Positions 8,922-17,055 of a stretch of DNA of 64,000 nt are shown here, one piece after another. The position numbers were made by a program, and so were the translations under genes. Within the stretch, counting starts at the first letter, position 1, and the number at the start of each line of letters is the position of its first letter. The notes below the pieces were generated by a model. It was given only the letters and a program-made list of their open reading frames with translations. It ran no database searches and was not told the origin of the DNA. This stretch comes from an uncultured Paracoccaceae bacterium (GTDB lineage: Bacteria > Pseudomonadota > Alphaproteobacteria > Rhodobacterales > Rhodobacteraceae): positions 565,501-629,500 of the forward strand of contig CANNCO010000003.1 in NCBI GenBank assembly GCA_947503175.1. Direction: 5' to 3'.

Positions 8922-10012
8922 GCTTTCGCACCTTTTCGTCCCGAGCCCAGCATTGGTGCCTGTGACATATCAAGTGGCCATCTTGGGCGTGCTGCTAGAT
9001 CCATGCCGTCGCGTCGCCCCATGCGAAACAACTCGATACCAGCCCAGCCGATCATGGCAGCGTTGTCGGTGCACAGGGCCAATGGCGGCGCGATAAAGCG
9101 AACGCCCATATCCCCTGAAGCAAACTCTAATGCGGCCCGAATGGTCGCGTTGGCCGCGACTCCGCCAGCGACTGCGAAGGATCGTTCGCGTGGCGCGGTT
9201 TCGAGGTACTCGATTATTGCACGGCGACTTTTCTCGACAAGAACATCCCGAACCGCCGCTTGGAACCCGGCTGCGAGATCCGATCGGTCCGCCTCGGTCA
9301 GTCCGCCTTTACTTGCGACAAGTCCTTCATGGGCACGAATGAGGGCTGTCTTCAGACCTGAAAATGACATGTTGCAGTCTTTCCGATCCATCAACGGTCT
9401 GGGAAATTCGAAACGGTGTTCGTCGCCACTCAATGCTGCTGCTTCCACTGCAGGTCCACCAGGCTGTGTAAGACCCAGAACGCGCGCCGTCTTGTCGAAC
9501 GCCTCTCCCGGGGCATCATCGATTGTGCCCCCCAGCCGAATAAAGTCATCCGGTCCTCGGACAATTACAAAAAGACAATGCCCTCCCGAAATGAGAAGCA
9601 TGAGATAAGGATAGGGCAGGTCGTCTGTAAGTCTGGGCGTAAGTGCGTGCCCGGCCAGATGATTTACGCCGATCAGGGGCAATCCTGATCCCGCCGCGAT
9701 ACCCTTTGCACACATCACGCCAGCAAGGACGCCACCGATCAGTCCCGGGCCGGCAGAGACGGCAACTCCGTTGATCTCGGACATCGGGAGTTCAGCGTTC
9801 GCTAGCGCAGCCGATACAACATCATCAATGCGTTCGGCATGAGCACGTGCAGCGATCTCGGGAACGACGCCCCCATAAAGGGCATGCATCTCCGTCTGGC
9901 TGAACACGACAGACGACCTGATCCGCTCTTCGCGCTCCCGATCGCTGATTACGGCCGCGGCCGTGTCGTCGCAGGTGCTTTCAAGCGCAAGTATGGTAAG
10001 CGCGTCGGGCAT
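8918..10012 (-). CDS. tsaD: tRNA N6-threonylcarbamoyladenosine transferase TsaD
   Basis: This 364-aa protein belongs to the complex that puts threonylcarbamoyl on A37 of ANN-decoding tRNAs. The start at 10012 ([17 protein letters not shown]) matches the family; the open frame upstream to 10162 runs into divergent hemD and is not protein-like. Metal ligands are His118 and His122 (NHLAGH). ASKHA-type motifs are seen at [25 protein letters not shown] and [17 protein letters not shown]. It is the first gene of the tsaD-gpsA-yciI-EVE run and is divergent from hemD with a 72-bp gap. Confidence 0.96.
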   Translation of the reverse strand: MPDALTILALESTCDDTAAAVISDREREERIRSSVVFSQTEMHALYGGVVPEIAARAHAERIDDVVSAALANAELPMSEINGVAVSAGPGLIGGVLAGVMCAKGIAAGSGLPLIGVNHLAGHALTPRLTDDLPYPYLMLLISGGHCLFVIVRGPDDFIRLGGTIDDAPGEAFDKTARVLGLTQPGGPAVEAAALSGDEHRFEFPRPLMDRKDCNMSFSGLKTALIRAHEGLVASKGGLTEADRSDLAAGFQAAVRDVLVEKSRRAIIEYLETAPRERSFAVAGGVAANATIRAALEFASGDMGVRFIAPPLALCTDNAAMIGWAGIELFRMGRRDGMDLAARPRWPLDMSQAPMLGSGRKGAKA

Positions 10013-10084
10013 GGGGCAGCCAGTTGCAAGGGGTTGACCCGGCAGGTACCACCAGAGGCAAGACCCTGCAACCATGAGAACTGA

Positions 10085-10804
10085 ATGACGAAACCCGAAC
10101 CGATCGTCCTGCTGACCCGTCCCAGCTTGGGCTCCGAACAGTTCGCGCAGGCTCTCAGGCAATCCTGCCAGGTGCCGGTTTCAGTTATTATCTCACCAGT
10201 GCTTAAAATCGAAACGACCGGCAGATCTCCAGATCTCACCGGCTATGAGGGCGTTGTTTTGACTTCTTCCCACGCAGTTGATGCAGTTAATGGCTCTCAT
10301 GACCTTGGTGGATTGATCGCTTACTGTGTCGGGGCAGCGACTGCTCGGAAGGCGAAAGAAGCGGGATTTGCCGCGATTGACGCGGGTGGCAACGCAGAGG
10401 CCCTGATCGATAGAGTGATGCGGGATCGCCCAGAAGGACCCCTGTTACATTTGCGTGGTGTGCACTCCCAAGGAGACATAGCTGCTCGGCTATCGGAAGA
10501 TGGGATCAAAACCAGTGAACTCGTCGTTTACGATCAGGTCGAAATGGAACTGGGACCCGACGCAAGCGCGGCCATTCATACTCAGCGCCCGCTGATTGTG
10601 CCCGTCTTTTCGACCAGAAGCGCGGGCCTCCTTTCTGCGTACTTCGCAGACAATGTTTCGGGGCCGCATGTCGTTGCCATAAGCGAACCGGTTGCCGGTT
10701 CTTGGAAAGCACGGGCAAGCAGGGTGACTATCGCGAAGCGACCTGATGCAAGATCCATGGTCGAGGCGGTTGTCGAAGCAATTCAGATCGACTCGCCTTG
10801 TTGA
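10085..10804 (+). CDS. hemD: Uroporphyrinogen-III synthase
   Basis: This 239-aa enzyme of tetrapyrrole biosynthesis closes hydroxymethylbilane with ring-D inversion. The family has low sequence conservation. Recognition rests on ILLTRP-like [17 protein letters not shown], the [15 protein letters not shown] loop, [17 protein letters not shown], and [16 protein letters not shown] near the second-domain core. It is followed by a mitofilin-like gene and hemY, the usual alphaproteobacterial order. Confidence 0.88.
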   Translation: MTKPEPIVLLTRPSLGSEQFAQALRQSCQVPVSVIISPVLKIETTGRSPDLTGYEGVVLTSSHAVDAVNGSHDLGGLIAYCVGAATARKAKEAGFAAIDAGGNAEALIDRVMRDRPEGPLLHLRGVHSQGDIAARLSEDGIKTSELVVYDQVEMELGPDASAAIHTQRPLIVPVFSTRSAGLLSAYFADNVSGPHVVAISEPVAGSWKARASRVTIAKRPDARSMVEAVVEAIQIDSPC

Positions 10805-10864
10805 ACAACTTGAGGCAGTCTAGGCTGAGATCTGCCGGGTAATGCGCCTTGGCAGCGGAGAAGA

Positions 10865-12226
10865 GTGAAGGGTTTCGTCGCCTTGGCAAGAACGCGAAAG
10901 AAGAATGACGGTCAGGATAATGGCAGTCCGCGTAATGAAACGGGCAATGCGACCGCGACTGACCCGGGCACATCGTCAGAACCTGTGGAGAACAACCCGG
11001 ATGTCGGTTCGAATGATGACGTCCGATCCGAGGGTGACGTTGATCAGGAAGCCGCTGGCCAAGTCGATGAAGAGATAGAAGACTCTTCCGAAGCCGAAGC
11101 CGAAGCCGAAGCCGAAGCCGAAGCCGAAGCCGAAGCCGAAGCCGAAGCCGAAGCCACGCAAGAACCTGAAAAGGCATTGCCGCAGGAAAAGCCACAGGAA
11201 GCGATCGCCAAACCGGCAGCGAGGCAACCCGCATCCGCATCGATCATACCTATGCTCATCGGCGGGATGGTTGCGGCGCTCGTTGGATTCCTGGTTGCCC
11301 GTTATCTTGATGACGTGGCTCTGAACTCGTCCGGCGCTCCAACGACAGTTGAAAACGCGACCGCGATTACGGAACAGTCAGACCGTGTCTCCGAGATCCA
11401 GTCGCAGCTTCAGGAGCTTATGTCAGCCGACAATGCTGCGGAGATCGAGGCCGCCATAACATCTTCGACAGATCCGCTTTCGGCCGACATCGCCACCATC
11501 GAGCAAAGCATTGCCTCGCTGTCGGAACAGTTCGATGCGCTCTCTGGTCGTGTCGAAACGATTGCATTGCGCCCCGAGACGAGCGCGGCGCTCGACCCGG
11601 GGGAGTTTGACGAGGCGCTCAGCCAGTTCAGGACTCAGCTCTCCGAGGCAATCGAGCAGGCTCAGGTCGAAATTGCCGAGGCACGGGCGGAAGCTTCGCA
11701 GATATCCGAGCAGGCATTTCAGGCCGAACAAGCCGCACTCGCGAGATCGGCTTGGGCACAGGTTCAGACAGCATTGGAAAGCGGTGCACCGTTTGCCGAA
11801 CCTCTTGCCGAGACTGCATCCGTATTGAACACGGACCTTCCGGAAACGCTGACGGCTGCGTCCAGCGACGGCGTGGCGAGCCTGTCAGAGCTGCAGCAAA
11901 GCTTTCCCGATGTTGCGCGCGCCGCTCTTGCTGCATCAATCAGGGTGTCGGTTGATGGAAGCGCGATGGACAGGTTAGGAGCGTTTCTCCGAGTGCATAC
12001 CGGCGCAAGGTCGCTGTCTCCACGCGATGGCGATGATCCGGACGCAATCCTTTCGCGCGCTGAAGCAGCCGTACAGCGTGGCGAGCTTTCGGTCGCGTTG
12101 GAAGAACTTGACGCAATGCCGGAGGCCGGAAAGGTAGAGCTTTCCGGATGGACAGAGCAAGCCCGATCCAGACTCGTTGTGCTCGAAGCAGCCGAAGCTG
12201 TTTCGCAAAGACTGAATTCGAACTAG
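10865..12226 (+). CDS. Mitofilin-like inner-membrane protein
   Basis: This 453-aa protein starts at a GTG (10865) after GCGGAG; a TTG at residue 8 is an alternative. Residues 1-120 are polar and very acidic, including an (EA)11 tract at about 76-97. One membrane segment follows (PMLIGGMVAALVGFLVARYL, about 129-149). The rest, 160-330, is predicted coiled coil rich in E, Q, A and S. The C-terminal part resembles the mitofilin domain (FLRVHTGARSLSPRDGDDPD, then ALEELDAMP). Bacterial relatives shape intracytoplasmic membranes and sit next to heme genes. The product probably spans the inner membrane with its coiled coil in the periplasm. It lies 10 bp upstream of hemY. Confidence 0.85.
   Translation: MKGFVALARTRKKNDGQDNGSPRNETGNATATDPGTSSEPVENNPDVGSNDDVRSEGDVDQEAAGQVDEEIEDSSEAEAEAEAEAEAEAEAEAEAEATQEPEKALPQEKPQEAIAKPAARQPASASIIPMLIGGMVAALVGFLVARYLDDVALNSSGAPTTVENATAITEQSDRVSEIQSQLQELMSADNAAEIEAAITSSTDPLSADIATIEQSIASLSEQFDALSGRVETIALRPETSAALDPGEFDEALSQFRTQLSEAIEQAQVEIAEARAEASQISEQAFQAEQAALARSAWAQVQTALESGAPFAEPLAETASVLNTDLPETLTAASSDGVASLSELQQSFPDVARAALAASIRVSVDGSAMDRLGAFLRVHTGARSLSPRDGDDPDAILSRAEAAVQRGELSVALEELDAMPEAGKVELSGWTEQARSRLVVLEAAEAVSQRLNSN
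11090..11155 (+). repeat. Perfect hexanucleotide repeat (GAAGCC)11
   Basis: Eleven uninterrupted copies of GAAGCC lie in frame inside the mitofilin-like gene and encode eleven Glu-Ala pairs. The copies are identical at every base. Gain or loss of a unit keeps the frame, so tract length could vary between strains by slipped-strand mispairing. Confidence 0.97.
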
Positions 12227-12236
12227 GGAAACCGGA

Positions 12237-13799
12237 ATGCTCTGGTCGCTGATAAAAATCGTCCTGTTCATCGGTATCATTGCCGGCCTGACATTGGGGG
12301 CCGGCTACCTGATCGAAACAGGTGGCGGTGTCCGTGTTGCGGTTGGCAACGTCGAACTAAATCTTGGGGCGCTTCAGGCAGCGGTTGCTCTGATCATATT
12401 GATCCTTGCGGTCTGGTTGTTCCTCAAACTCGCCAGTTTGGGTGTCGCTGTCCTACGGTTTCTGAATGGAGACGAAACTGCCATTTCACGCTGGTTCGAT
12501 CGGAATCGCGAACGTAAGGGGTTCGAGGCACTGGCGGATGGTCTTATGGCGCTCGCATCGGGCGAGGGCCGTACTGCAATGTCCAAGGCCGCGCGCGCTG
12601 AACGCTACCTTAAGCGGCCCGAACTGACGAATCTGATCACAGCACAGGCTGCAGAAATGTCCGGTGACCGGGCCAAGGCGGAAGAAGTCTACAAGCGCCT
12701 ACTTCGGGACGATCGTACCCGCTTTGTCGGGGTAAGGGGGATCATGAGACAGAAACTGTCTGATGGCGATACCGATACCGCGATGAAACTGGCGAAAAAG
12801 GCATTTGCGCTGAAGCCGCGCCATGAAGAAACGCAGGACGTATTGCTGCGATTGCAGGCTGACAAGGGCGACTGGTCCGGCGCACGGCAGACATTGGGCG
12901 CAAAGCTGAAATATGGAGCGTTGCCTCGAAACGTATTCCGGCGTCGGGATGCTGTCCTGGCTTTGGGTGAAGCAAAATCGATCGTCGAAGAAGGTAAATC
13001 GATTGAGAGCAGAGAGGCCGCAATCACCGCGAACAAACTCTCTCCCGATCTTGTGCCTGCGGCTGTCATGGCCGCCGAGAGCTATCGACAGCAAAATCAA
13101 AAGCGATATGCATCGCGCGTGATTTCGAAGGCTTGGGCGGTGCAACCGCATCCGGATCTTGCGGCGGCATTTGCAGCAATTGAACCCGATGAAAGCCACG
13201 AGGCTCGGATCAAACGCTTTCTGACATTAACCAAGCTACATCCCTCGAATCCCGAGACGAGGATGCTGATCGCAGAACTCAATATCGCCGCCGGACGTTT
13301 CGATGAGGCGCGTCGTGCCATGGGCGATCTTGCGTCGGCAAACCCGACAGCGCGAAGTCTCACCATCATGGCGGCGATCGAGCGCGGTGAAGGCGCGACG
13401 GACGATGTGATCAAAGGGTACCTCACGCAAGCGCTTGGCGCCCCAAGAGGTCCGCAGTGGATTTGCGAGAATTGCCAGAACATCCCGGGAAAATGGGAGC
13501 CAGTCTGCACCAATTGCGGTGCGTTCGATACTATGAGCTGGAAAGATGCTCCGGTCGATCCCGAAAACCGTTCAACGACCGCCAGTGAGATGATACCGAT
13601 GATTGTCGGCAAATCGGCAGAGTTGGACTCGGCACCAGATGTTGCCGAAGCCACGGTTATAGAGGACGAACCGGCAGAAAAAGAGGTAGAGTTCCCGGAA
13701 ACGAAAACCCCTTCAACTGACCCGACAGATGCCGAAGGAACACTGCGTCGGCCTATTGATGCAGAATTGGTAGATGACGGCGAAGTCACACGAAAATAG
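12237..13799 (+). CDS. hemY: HemY-type TPR membrane protein with C-terminal zinc ribbon
   Basis: This 520-aa protein has two N-terminal membrane segments (residues 3-24 and 40-66), then the HemY_N domain and several TPR-like helices (EEVYKRLLRDDRTRFVGVRG, MKLAKKAFALKPRHEETQ). At about 407-432 there is a four-cysteine module, CENCQ and CTNCG separated by 14 residues, followed by AFDTMSW. This rubredoxin-like ribbon resembles the one in LapB/YciM. The last 80 residues are acidic and look disordered. HemY homologues are linked to late heme synthesis, but the precise role is unsettled. It is translated 10 bp after the mitofilin-like gene. Confidence 0.88.
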   Translation: MLWSLIKIVLFIGIIAGLTLGAGYLIETGGGVRVAVGNVELNLGALQAAVALIILILAVWLFLKLASLGVAVLRFLNGDETAISRWFDRNRERKGFEALADGLMALASGEGRTAMSKAARAERYLKRPELTNLITAQAAEMSGDRAKAEEVYKRLLRDDRTRFVGVRGIMRQKLSDGDTDTAMKLAKKAFALKPRHEETQDVLLRLQADKGDWSGARQTLGAKLKYGALPRNVFRRRDAVLALGEAKSIVEEGKSIESREAAITANKLSPDLVPAAVMAAESYRQQNQKRYASRVISKAWAVQPHPDLAAAFAAIEPDESHEARIKRFLTLTKLHPSNPETRMLIAELNIAAGRFDEARRAMGDLASANPTARSLTIMAAIERGEGATDDVIKGYLTQALGAPRGPQWICENCQNIPGKWEPVCTNCGAFDTMSWKDAPVDPENRSTTASEMIPMIVGKSAELDSAPDVAEATVIEDEPAEKEVEFPETKTPSTDPTDAEGTLRRPIDAELVDDGEVTRK

Positions 13800-13840
13800 G
13801 ACTACCGCACTTTAGAAAAGGTTGTTAAGAGGCGCCCGTC

Positions 13841-13879
13841 GCCGCTGTAGCTCAGCTGGTAGAGCACGTCATTCGTAAT
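13841..13879 (+). pseudogene. 5' half of the host tRNA-Thr(CGU), split by the island
   Basis: These 39 nt are identical to positions 1-39 of the intact tRNA at 13967. They cover the acceptor 5' strand, the D arm and the anticodon stem-loop up to AATT, where homology stops. Joined to 35989-36025 they give exactly a 76-nt tRNA-Thr, so this is the left remnant of the disrupted host gene. Confidence 0.88.
13871..13879 (+). repeat. Left core site (attL), ATTCGTAAT
   Basis: The 9-bp sequence in the anticodon loop marks where tRNA identity ends on the left. It matches the right core at 35980. The flanking anticodon-stem bases make it nearly symmetric, as is usual for tyrosine recombinase crossover sites in anticodon loops. 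Confidence 0.75.
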
Positions 13880-13940
13880 TAGCGGGTCCCCGCGAGAATG
13901 ACTTGCGAAACCAACGGGTTCGCGGCAAAGGAGTGAAACT

Positions 13941-13961
13941 AGTAGGGCCATAGTAGGGTCC
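13941..13961 (+). repeat. Paired AGTAGGG motif, left arm
   Basis: Two AGTAGGG heptamers are spaced 4 nt apart, 61 bp inside the left core. The same two-heptamer layout recurs at 35830-35850 inside the right end, with 16 of 21 positions identical. They are candidate arm-type integrase or excisionase sites; this is inference from position and repetition. Confidence 0.55.
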
Positions 13962-13966
13962 AGGAA

Positions 13967-14042
13967 GCCGCTGTAGCTCAGCTGGTAGAGCACGTCATTC
14001 GTAATGATGGGGTCGGGGGTTCGAGTCCCTTCAGCGGCACCA
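13967..14042 (+). tRNA. tRNA-Thr(CGU), intact, carried by the island
   Basis: This 76-nt gene has acceptor GCCGCTG pairing with CAGCGGC, D arm GCTC/GAGC, anticodon stem CGTCA/TGATG with loop TTCGTAA (anticodon CGU reading ACG), and a T arm with GTTCGAG. Discriminator A and an encoded CCA follow. It is identical to the gene obtained by joining the two flanking halves. It lies 87 bp inside the left end of the island and presumably replaces the host gene broken by integration. Confidence 0.97.
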
Positions 14043-14081
14043 GTTCTTCAAAGAAATCAGAAGGTTAATGAGACTGGCGAC

Positions 14082-15212
14082 CTACTGGGTATCGCGGTAT
14101 GCCAGTTCATTCCTAGCGAGCCTTAGGATACCCTCGACACACTCGTAGCGTTTGGTCTCAAACCAAATCCCCGTCAGGCCAAGGCTCGCGAGGAACGCGT
14201 TCCGACTCCTTAGTTCCTCGAGGCTCTCCGGGCAGGACTCGACGACGAAATGCTGTGGCAGGTCGTCGCCGTGGTGGCTGGCCTTGATCGCCTTGAAAAC
14301 CTGAATCGTCCGATCGTTGTGTAAACTGCACCCAAGGAAAAGCAGGCTGTTGTTCCGAAAGTAGTAGTCGAGCAACTTCGGAATGGGCAGAGAGAGATCG
14401 ATCTCATCTGCGCCATAGGCAGCATCGTACTGGTCTTTGCTGAGGACACAGTGGCCAGGGCGGCGAATGTCGCCATGTAGCTTGACCACGGTGGTTTTGT
14501 CCGCATCCGGAAATTCCGTAGCGTTTTCCGCAGTGAGTGTCTGTACCGGGTCCGGCTTTCCGGTCTCGAAAGCCTGTTCGATCAGTCGGTCATAGTTCGT
14601 TGTGATGATCGTGTCGGCGAAGAGCTCCGCCAATCGAAATATGACATCCGGTATTGTGCCGTTGCGGTCGAACTCGTCCCGAGTGTCCTGAACGAACACA
14701 TCTCGACCTCGTAACGCCACGATTTGCTCGATGACGCTCTCGTACTGGCCTTCTTTGAGCAGTTCCTTGACGGCTTCGCGTTCCAGACCAGCCGTTTCTG
14801 CCTGGTGCCACAAATGCCCCTCCCAAGACGAAAAACCACCGGGCACGGAAAGCCCTGCGCCAACGAAGGGAAGTGTGTCCTTTGTCGCCAAACGGCCCAA
14901 GAGTTGATCAAAGCGCCGCTGGTTCAGTTCGAACCAGTGGTTGTCGTCACCCTCTGCAGGAAAGGTGTCGGCGAAGAACTGCTCGCACAGGACTTCGTGC
15001 CGTCTTTCCTTTCTGTATTCCCGGAACGCCTGGTCATAGGCTTCGCGGTCTCCGGCAAAGAACGCCTTGCTGGGATCGGTAAGCTTGGCCAGCCCGAATT
15101 CGTCCCGGATTTTTTCTCCGTCCTCGCTGTTCAGCCACTCGTTGAAGTCCGAGAATTTCTCGAAGTGCCCGTGGTGGTCTTCGTCGCACCAACTCATCTT
15201 ATGAATAGTCAT
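14082..15212 (-). CDS. SIR2-domain protein, probable NADase of phage defence
   Basis: The protein is 376 aa from the ATG at 15212; the open frame reaches 15359 but would overlap hsdS. The SIR2-like fold spans about 112-345. It has GAG at 118-120 (LPFVGAGLSVPGG), TTNYD at 204-208, HGD at 246-248 and LFLGCSL at 292-297. Asn206 and His246 match the catalytic pair of SIR2 NADases such as ThsA, with the same 40-residue spacing. The first 110 residues are unassigned and charged. It is 67 bp after hsdS on the same strand, so probably in the R-M operon. The likely role is NAD depletion in infected cells. I see no Thoeris TIR gene beside it. Confidence 0.82.
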   Translation of the reverse strand: MTIHKMSWCDEDHHGHFEKFSDFNEWLNSEDGEKIRDEFGLAKLTDPSKAFFAGDREAYDQAFREYRKERRHEVLCEQFFADTFPAEGDDNHWFELNQRRFDQLLGRLATKDTLPFVGAGLSVPGGFSSWEGHLWHQAETAGLEREAVKELLKEGQYESVIEQIVALRGRDVFVQDTRDEFDRNGTIPDVIFRLAELFADTIITTNYDRLIEQAFETGKPDPVQTLTAENATEFPDADKTTVVKLHGDIRRPGHCVLSKDQYDAAYGADEIDLSLPIPKLLDYYFRNNSLLFLGCSLHNDRTIQVFKAIKASHHGDDLPQHFVVESCPESLEELRSRNAFLASLGLTGIWFETKRYECVEGILRLARNELAYRDTQ

Positions 15213-15279
15213 GCGCGAGCCCTGCCGAGGTGTCTTGCGAGGGTGCAAAAACACCAATGGTTCTTTGCGGACCTCATGA

Positions 15280-17055
15280 TCAAGCAGCTCTTTCGACCAG
15301 CGTATCAGACAACGCCTTTTGGTAACCTTGTGCGATCTGAACCCTTGTCTTGACCTCATCGCACAAAGCGACGAGGCGATGGACGCGGTCTACAATTCGC
15401 GCTTGCTCCGCTTTCGGTGGAACAGGAACCAATAGGGTCTCGACGCCGCCAACCCTCAAATGCTCGACAGTCATTCCCAACGGCTTGTCTTGAATTCGGT
15501 CCATCAGGTCCGGTGCAAGAAATGTGATGAGCAAGTAATCCTTGTTTATCGTGTCGGGGACAAACCGTGCGAGCATCATTCTTTGGCCCAAACACAGCCG
15601 TTCACCCTCTGGTATCAGGCAGGCTTCCCCCATAGGCGCTTCCCGCGTAATCAATAGGTCGCCGGGCTCCGGTTTCGCGCGGAGACTCCAGGCTTCGTAG
15701 GTCACTTCGTCGACGTATTTTTGATCTGTGTCGTTCAGAAGGCCATTGCGCACATTGGTTGTTCGGATCAGGCGCACTCCGTCGTCAGAATAGGGTGCGG
15801 TCTTATTCTTGCAGTCGATCACCATCAGGCTCGCCTGCATGAGCGTTGCCCATTCCCATCCTGGTGGGAGTTCCGGTAGGTCGCCCGGGATAGTCTGTTT
15901 TTTCGATTTCTTTATCTGCGTCTTGGCTTCTTTTTCGTTTGGATATCCAGCTTCCAAGAGTTCCTGCCGACGGCCAGCCACTTCCTGAAGTAGATGTTGG
16001 GCAGACACCTCATCGGGGTCTTGCGCCACCAGTTTTCCTTGAACCGCAAGGAGATAAATCGTTTCGCGAAGCTTTTCGACGCTCTCTTCAGTCGTGAACA
16101 GAGCGTCGAAGTTGGCTGCTAGGCGGGCCCAGTTCTGGGCGAAGTCTTCGGGGGTTTGGCTGCTTGTGAGGGCCGCAAGGCAGGTTTCTACGAGGGTCTG
16201 GTGCGCCTTGAGGCTGTCTTCGGCCTGCGCCTCCAACGTATCGCAAAGCCCCATCAACTCATCCACCTTGGCTATGATGCGGTGCTGTTCGGCCAAGGGT
16301 GGGAGCGGAAAGGGAAGCCCGGCGACGATTTTTCCCGACACTTCTTTGAAGGTCGTCCCCGGGGCAGCAGCATCTATTTCTCGGGCGAAGCAGCGCAAGA
16401 CCAATGCGATGTAGCGTGCCATATTTGGTTCATACGGAACTACCGATTTAAACCCTTGATTCGTGGAGATTGGGCCCGCCGAAATCGCGACGTAGCCGAT
16501 GGGCGCGCGGCTGGTGAACAGAATGGTATTTTGCGGCATCCGTGTTGCAGAAGAGGAAGCCAAGCCGTTTTCGCTGAGGTCCCGTTCCCCACGTTCGACG
16601 TAGACGTCGGAATACCGACTGAGATCAGCTGGGGTTAACCATGGAAACCCTTGCCCAGGTTCATCAAAGTTTGAAGGATCGTCAGCTCTTGGCGTTCCTC
16701 CACCTACAACGGCCCCTACCGTATCAAGTCGAACCCATGCCCAGTTTTCAGGGACTGGGTGTCTTTCCTTAGATATTTTTTCGCCAAAGTTGCGCGGTTT
16801 CTTGATTTGTTTCGACGCGATCAGCGCCAGCTTTTTCATATTGAGAGCCTTCAAAAGGCTTTCCGCTGTACCTTCATCAACATCCTGCGGAGCGAGCTTG
16901 CCTCTTACTGCAAGCTCTAAGATCAGTTCCCGCAGCTTTTTGATCCCATAGAGAGCTAAAGCTTTCCCGTTCCTACGGCCTGCGCCGGGCCTTCTCTCAA
17001 TAGCCGAGGTCCAGATATCCAAATGCTCGGTGATCAGCTGGTTTACGTTTGTCAC
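15280..17055 (-). CDS. hsdS: Type I restriction specificity subunit HsdS
   Basis: This 591-aa DNA-recognition subunit has two target-recognition domains, the first at about 100-260 (VPENWAWVRLDTVG) and the second at about 400-565 (LPPGWEWATLMQASL). Each is followed by a helical conserved region (LPPLAEQHRIIAKVDELMGL and VPPKAEQARIVDRVHRLVAL). The two halves recognise the two parts of a split DNA site, which cannot be predicted here. Length matches EcoAI/EcoEI-type (IB) HsdS proteins. The start overlaps the hsdM stop by 4 bp. Confidence 0.95.
   Translation of the reverse strand: MTNVNQLITEHLDIWTSAIERRPGAGRRNGKALALYGIKKLRELILELAVRGKLAPQDVDEGTAESLLKALNMKKLALIASKQIKKPRNFGEKISKERHPVPENWAWVRLDTVGAVVGGGTPRADDPSNFDEPGQGFPWLTPADLSRYSDVYVERGERDLSENGLASSSATRMPQNTILFTSRAPIGYVAISAGPISTNQGFKSVVPYEPNMARYIALVLRCFAREIDAAAPGTTFKEVSGKIVAGLPFPLPPLAEQHRIIAKVDELMGLCDTLEAQAEDSLKAHQTLVETCLAALTSSQTPEDFAQNWARLAANFDALFTTEESVEKLRETIYLLAVQGKLVAQDPDEVSAQHLLQEVAGRRQELLEAGYPNEKEAKTQIKKSKKQTIPGDLPELPPGWEWATLMQASLMVIDCKNKTAPYSDDGVRLIRTTNVRNGLLNDTDQKYVDEVTYEAWSLRAKPEPGDLLITREAPMGEACLIPEGERLCLGQRMMLARFVPDTINKDYLLITFLAPDLMDRIQDKPLGMTVEHLRVGGVETLLVPVPPKAEQARIVDRVHRLVALCDEVKTRVQIAQGYQKALSDTLVERAA

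Noticed and set aside
10976-11227. Antisense open frame rich in Phe-Gly repeats
   Set aside because: It is the reverse image of the GAAGCC repeat in the mitofilin-like gene.
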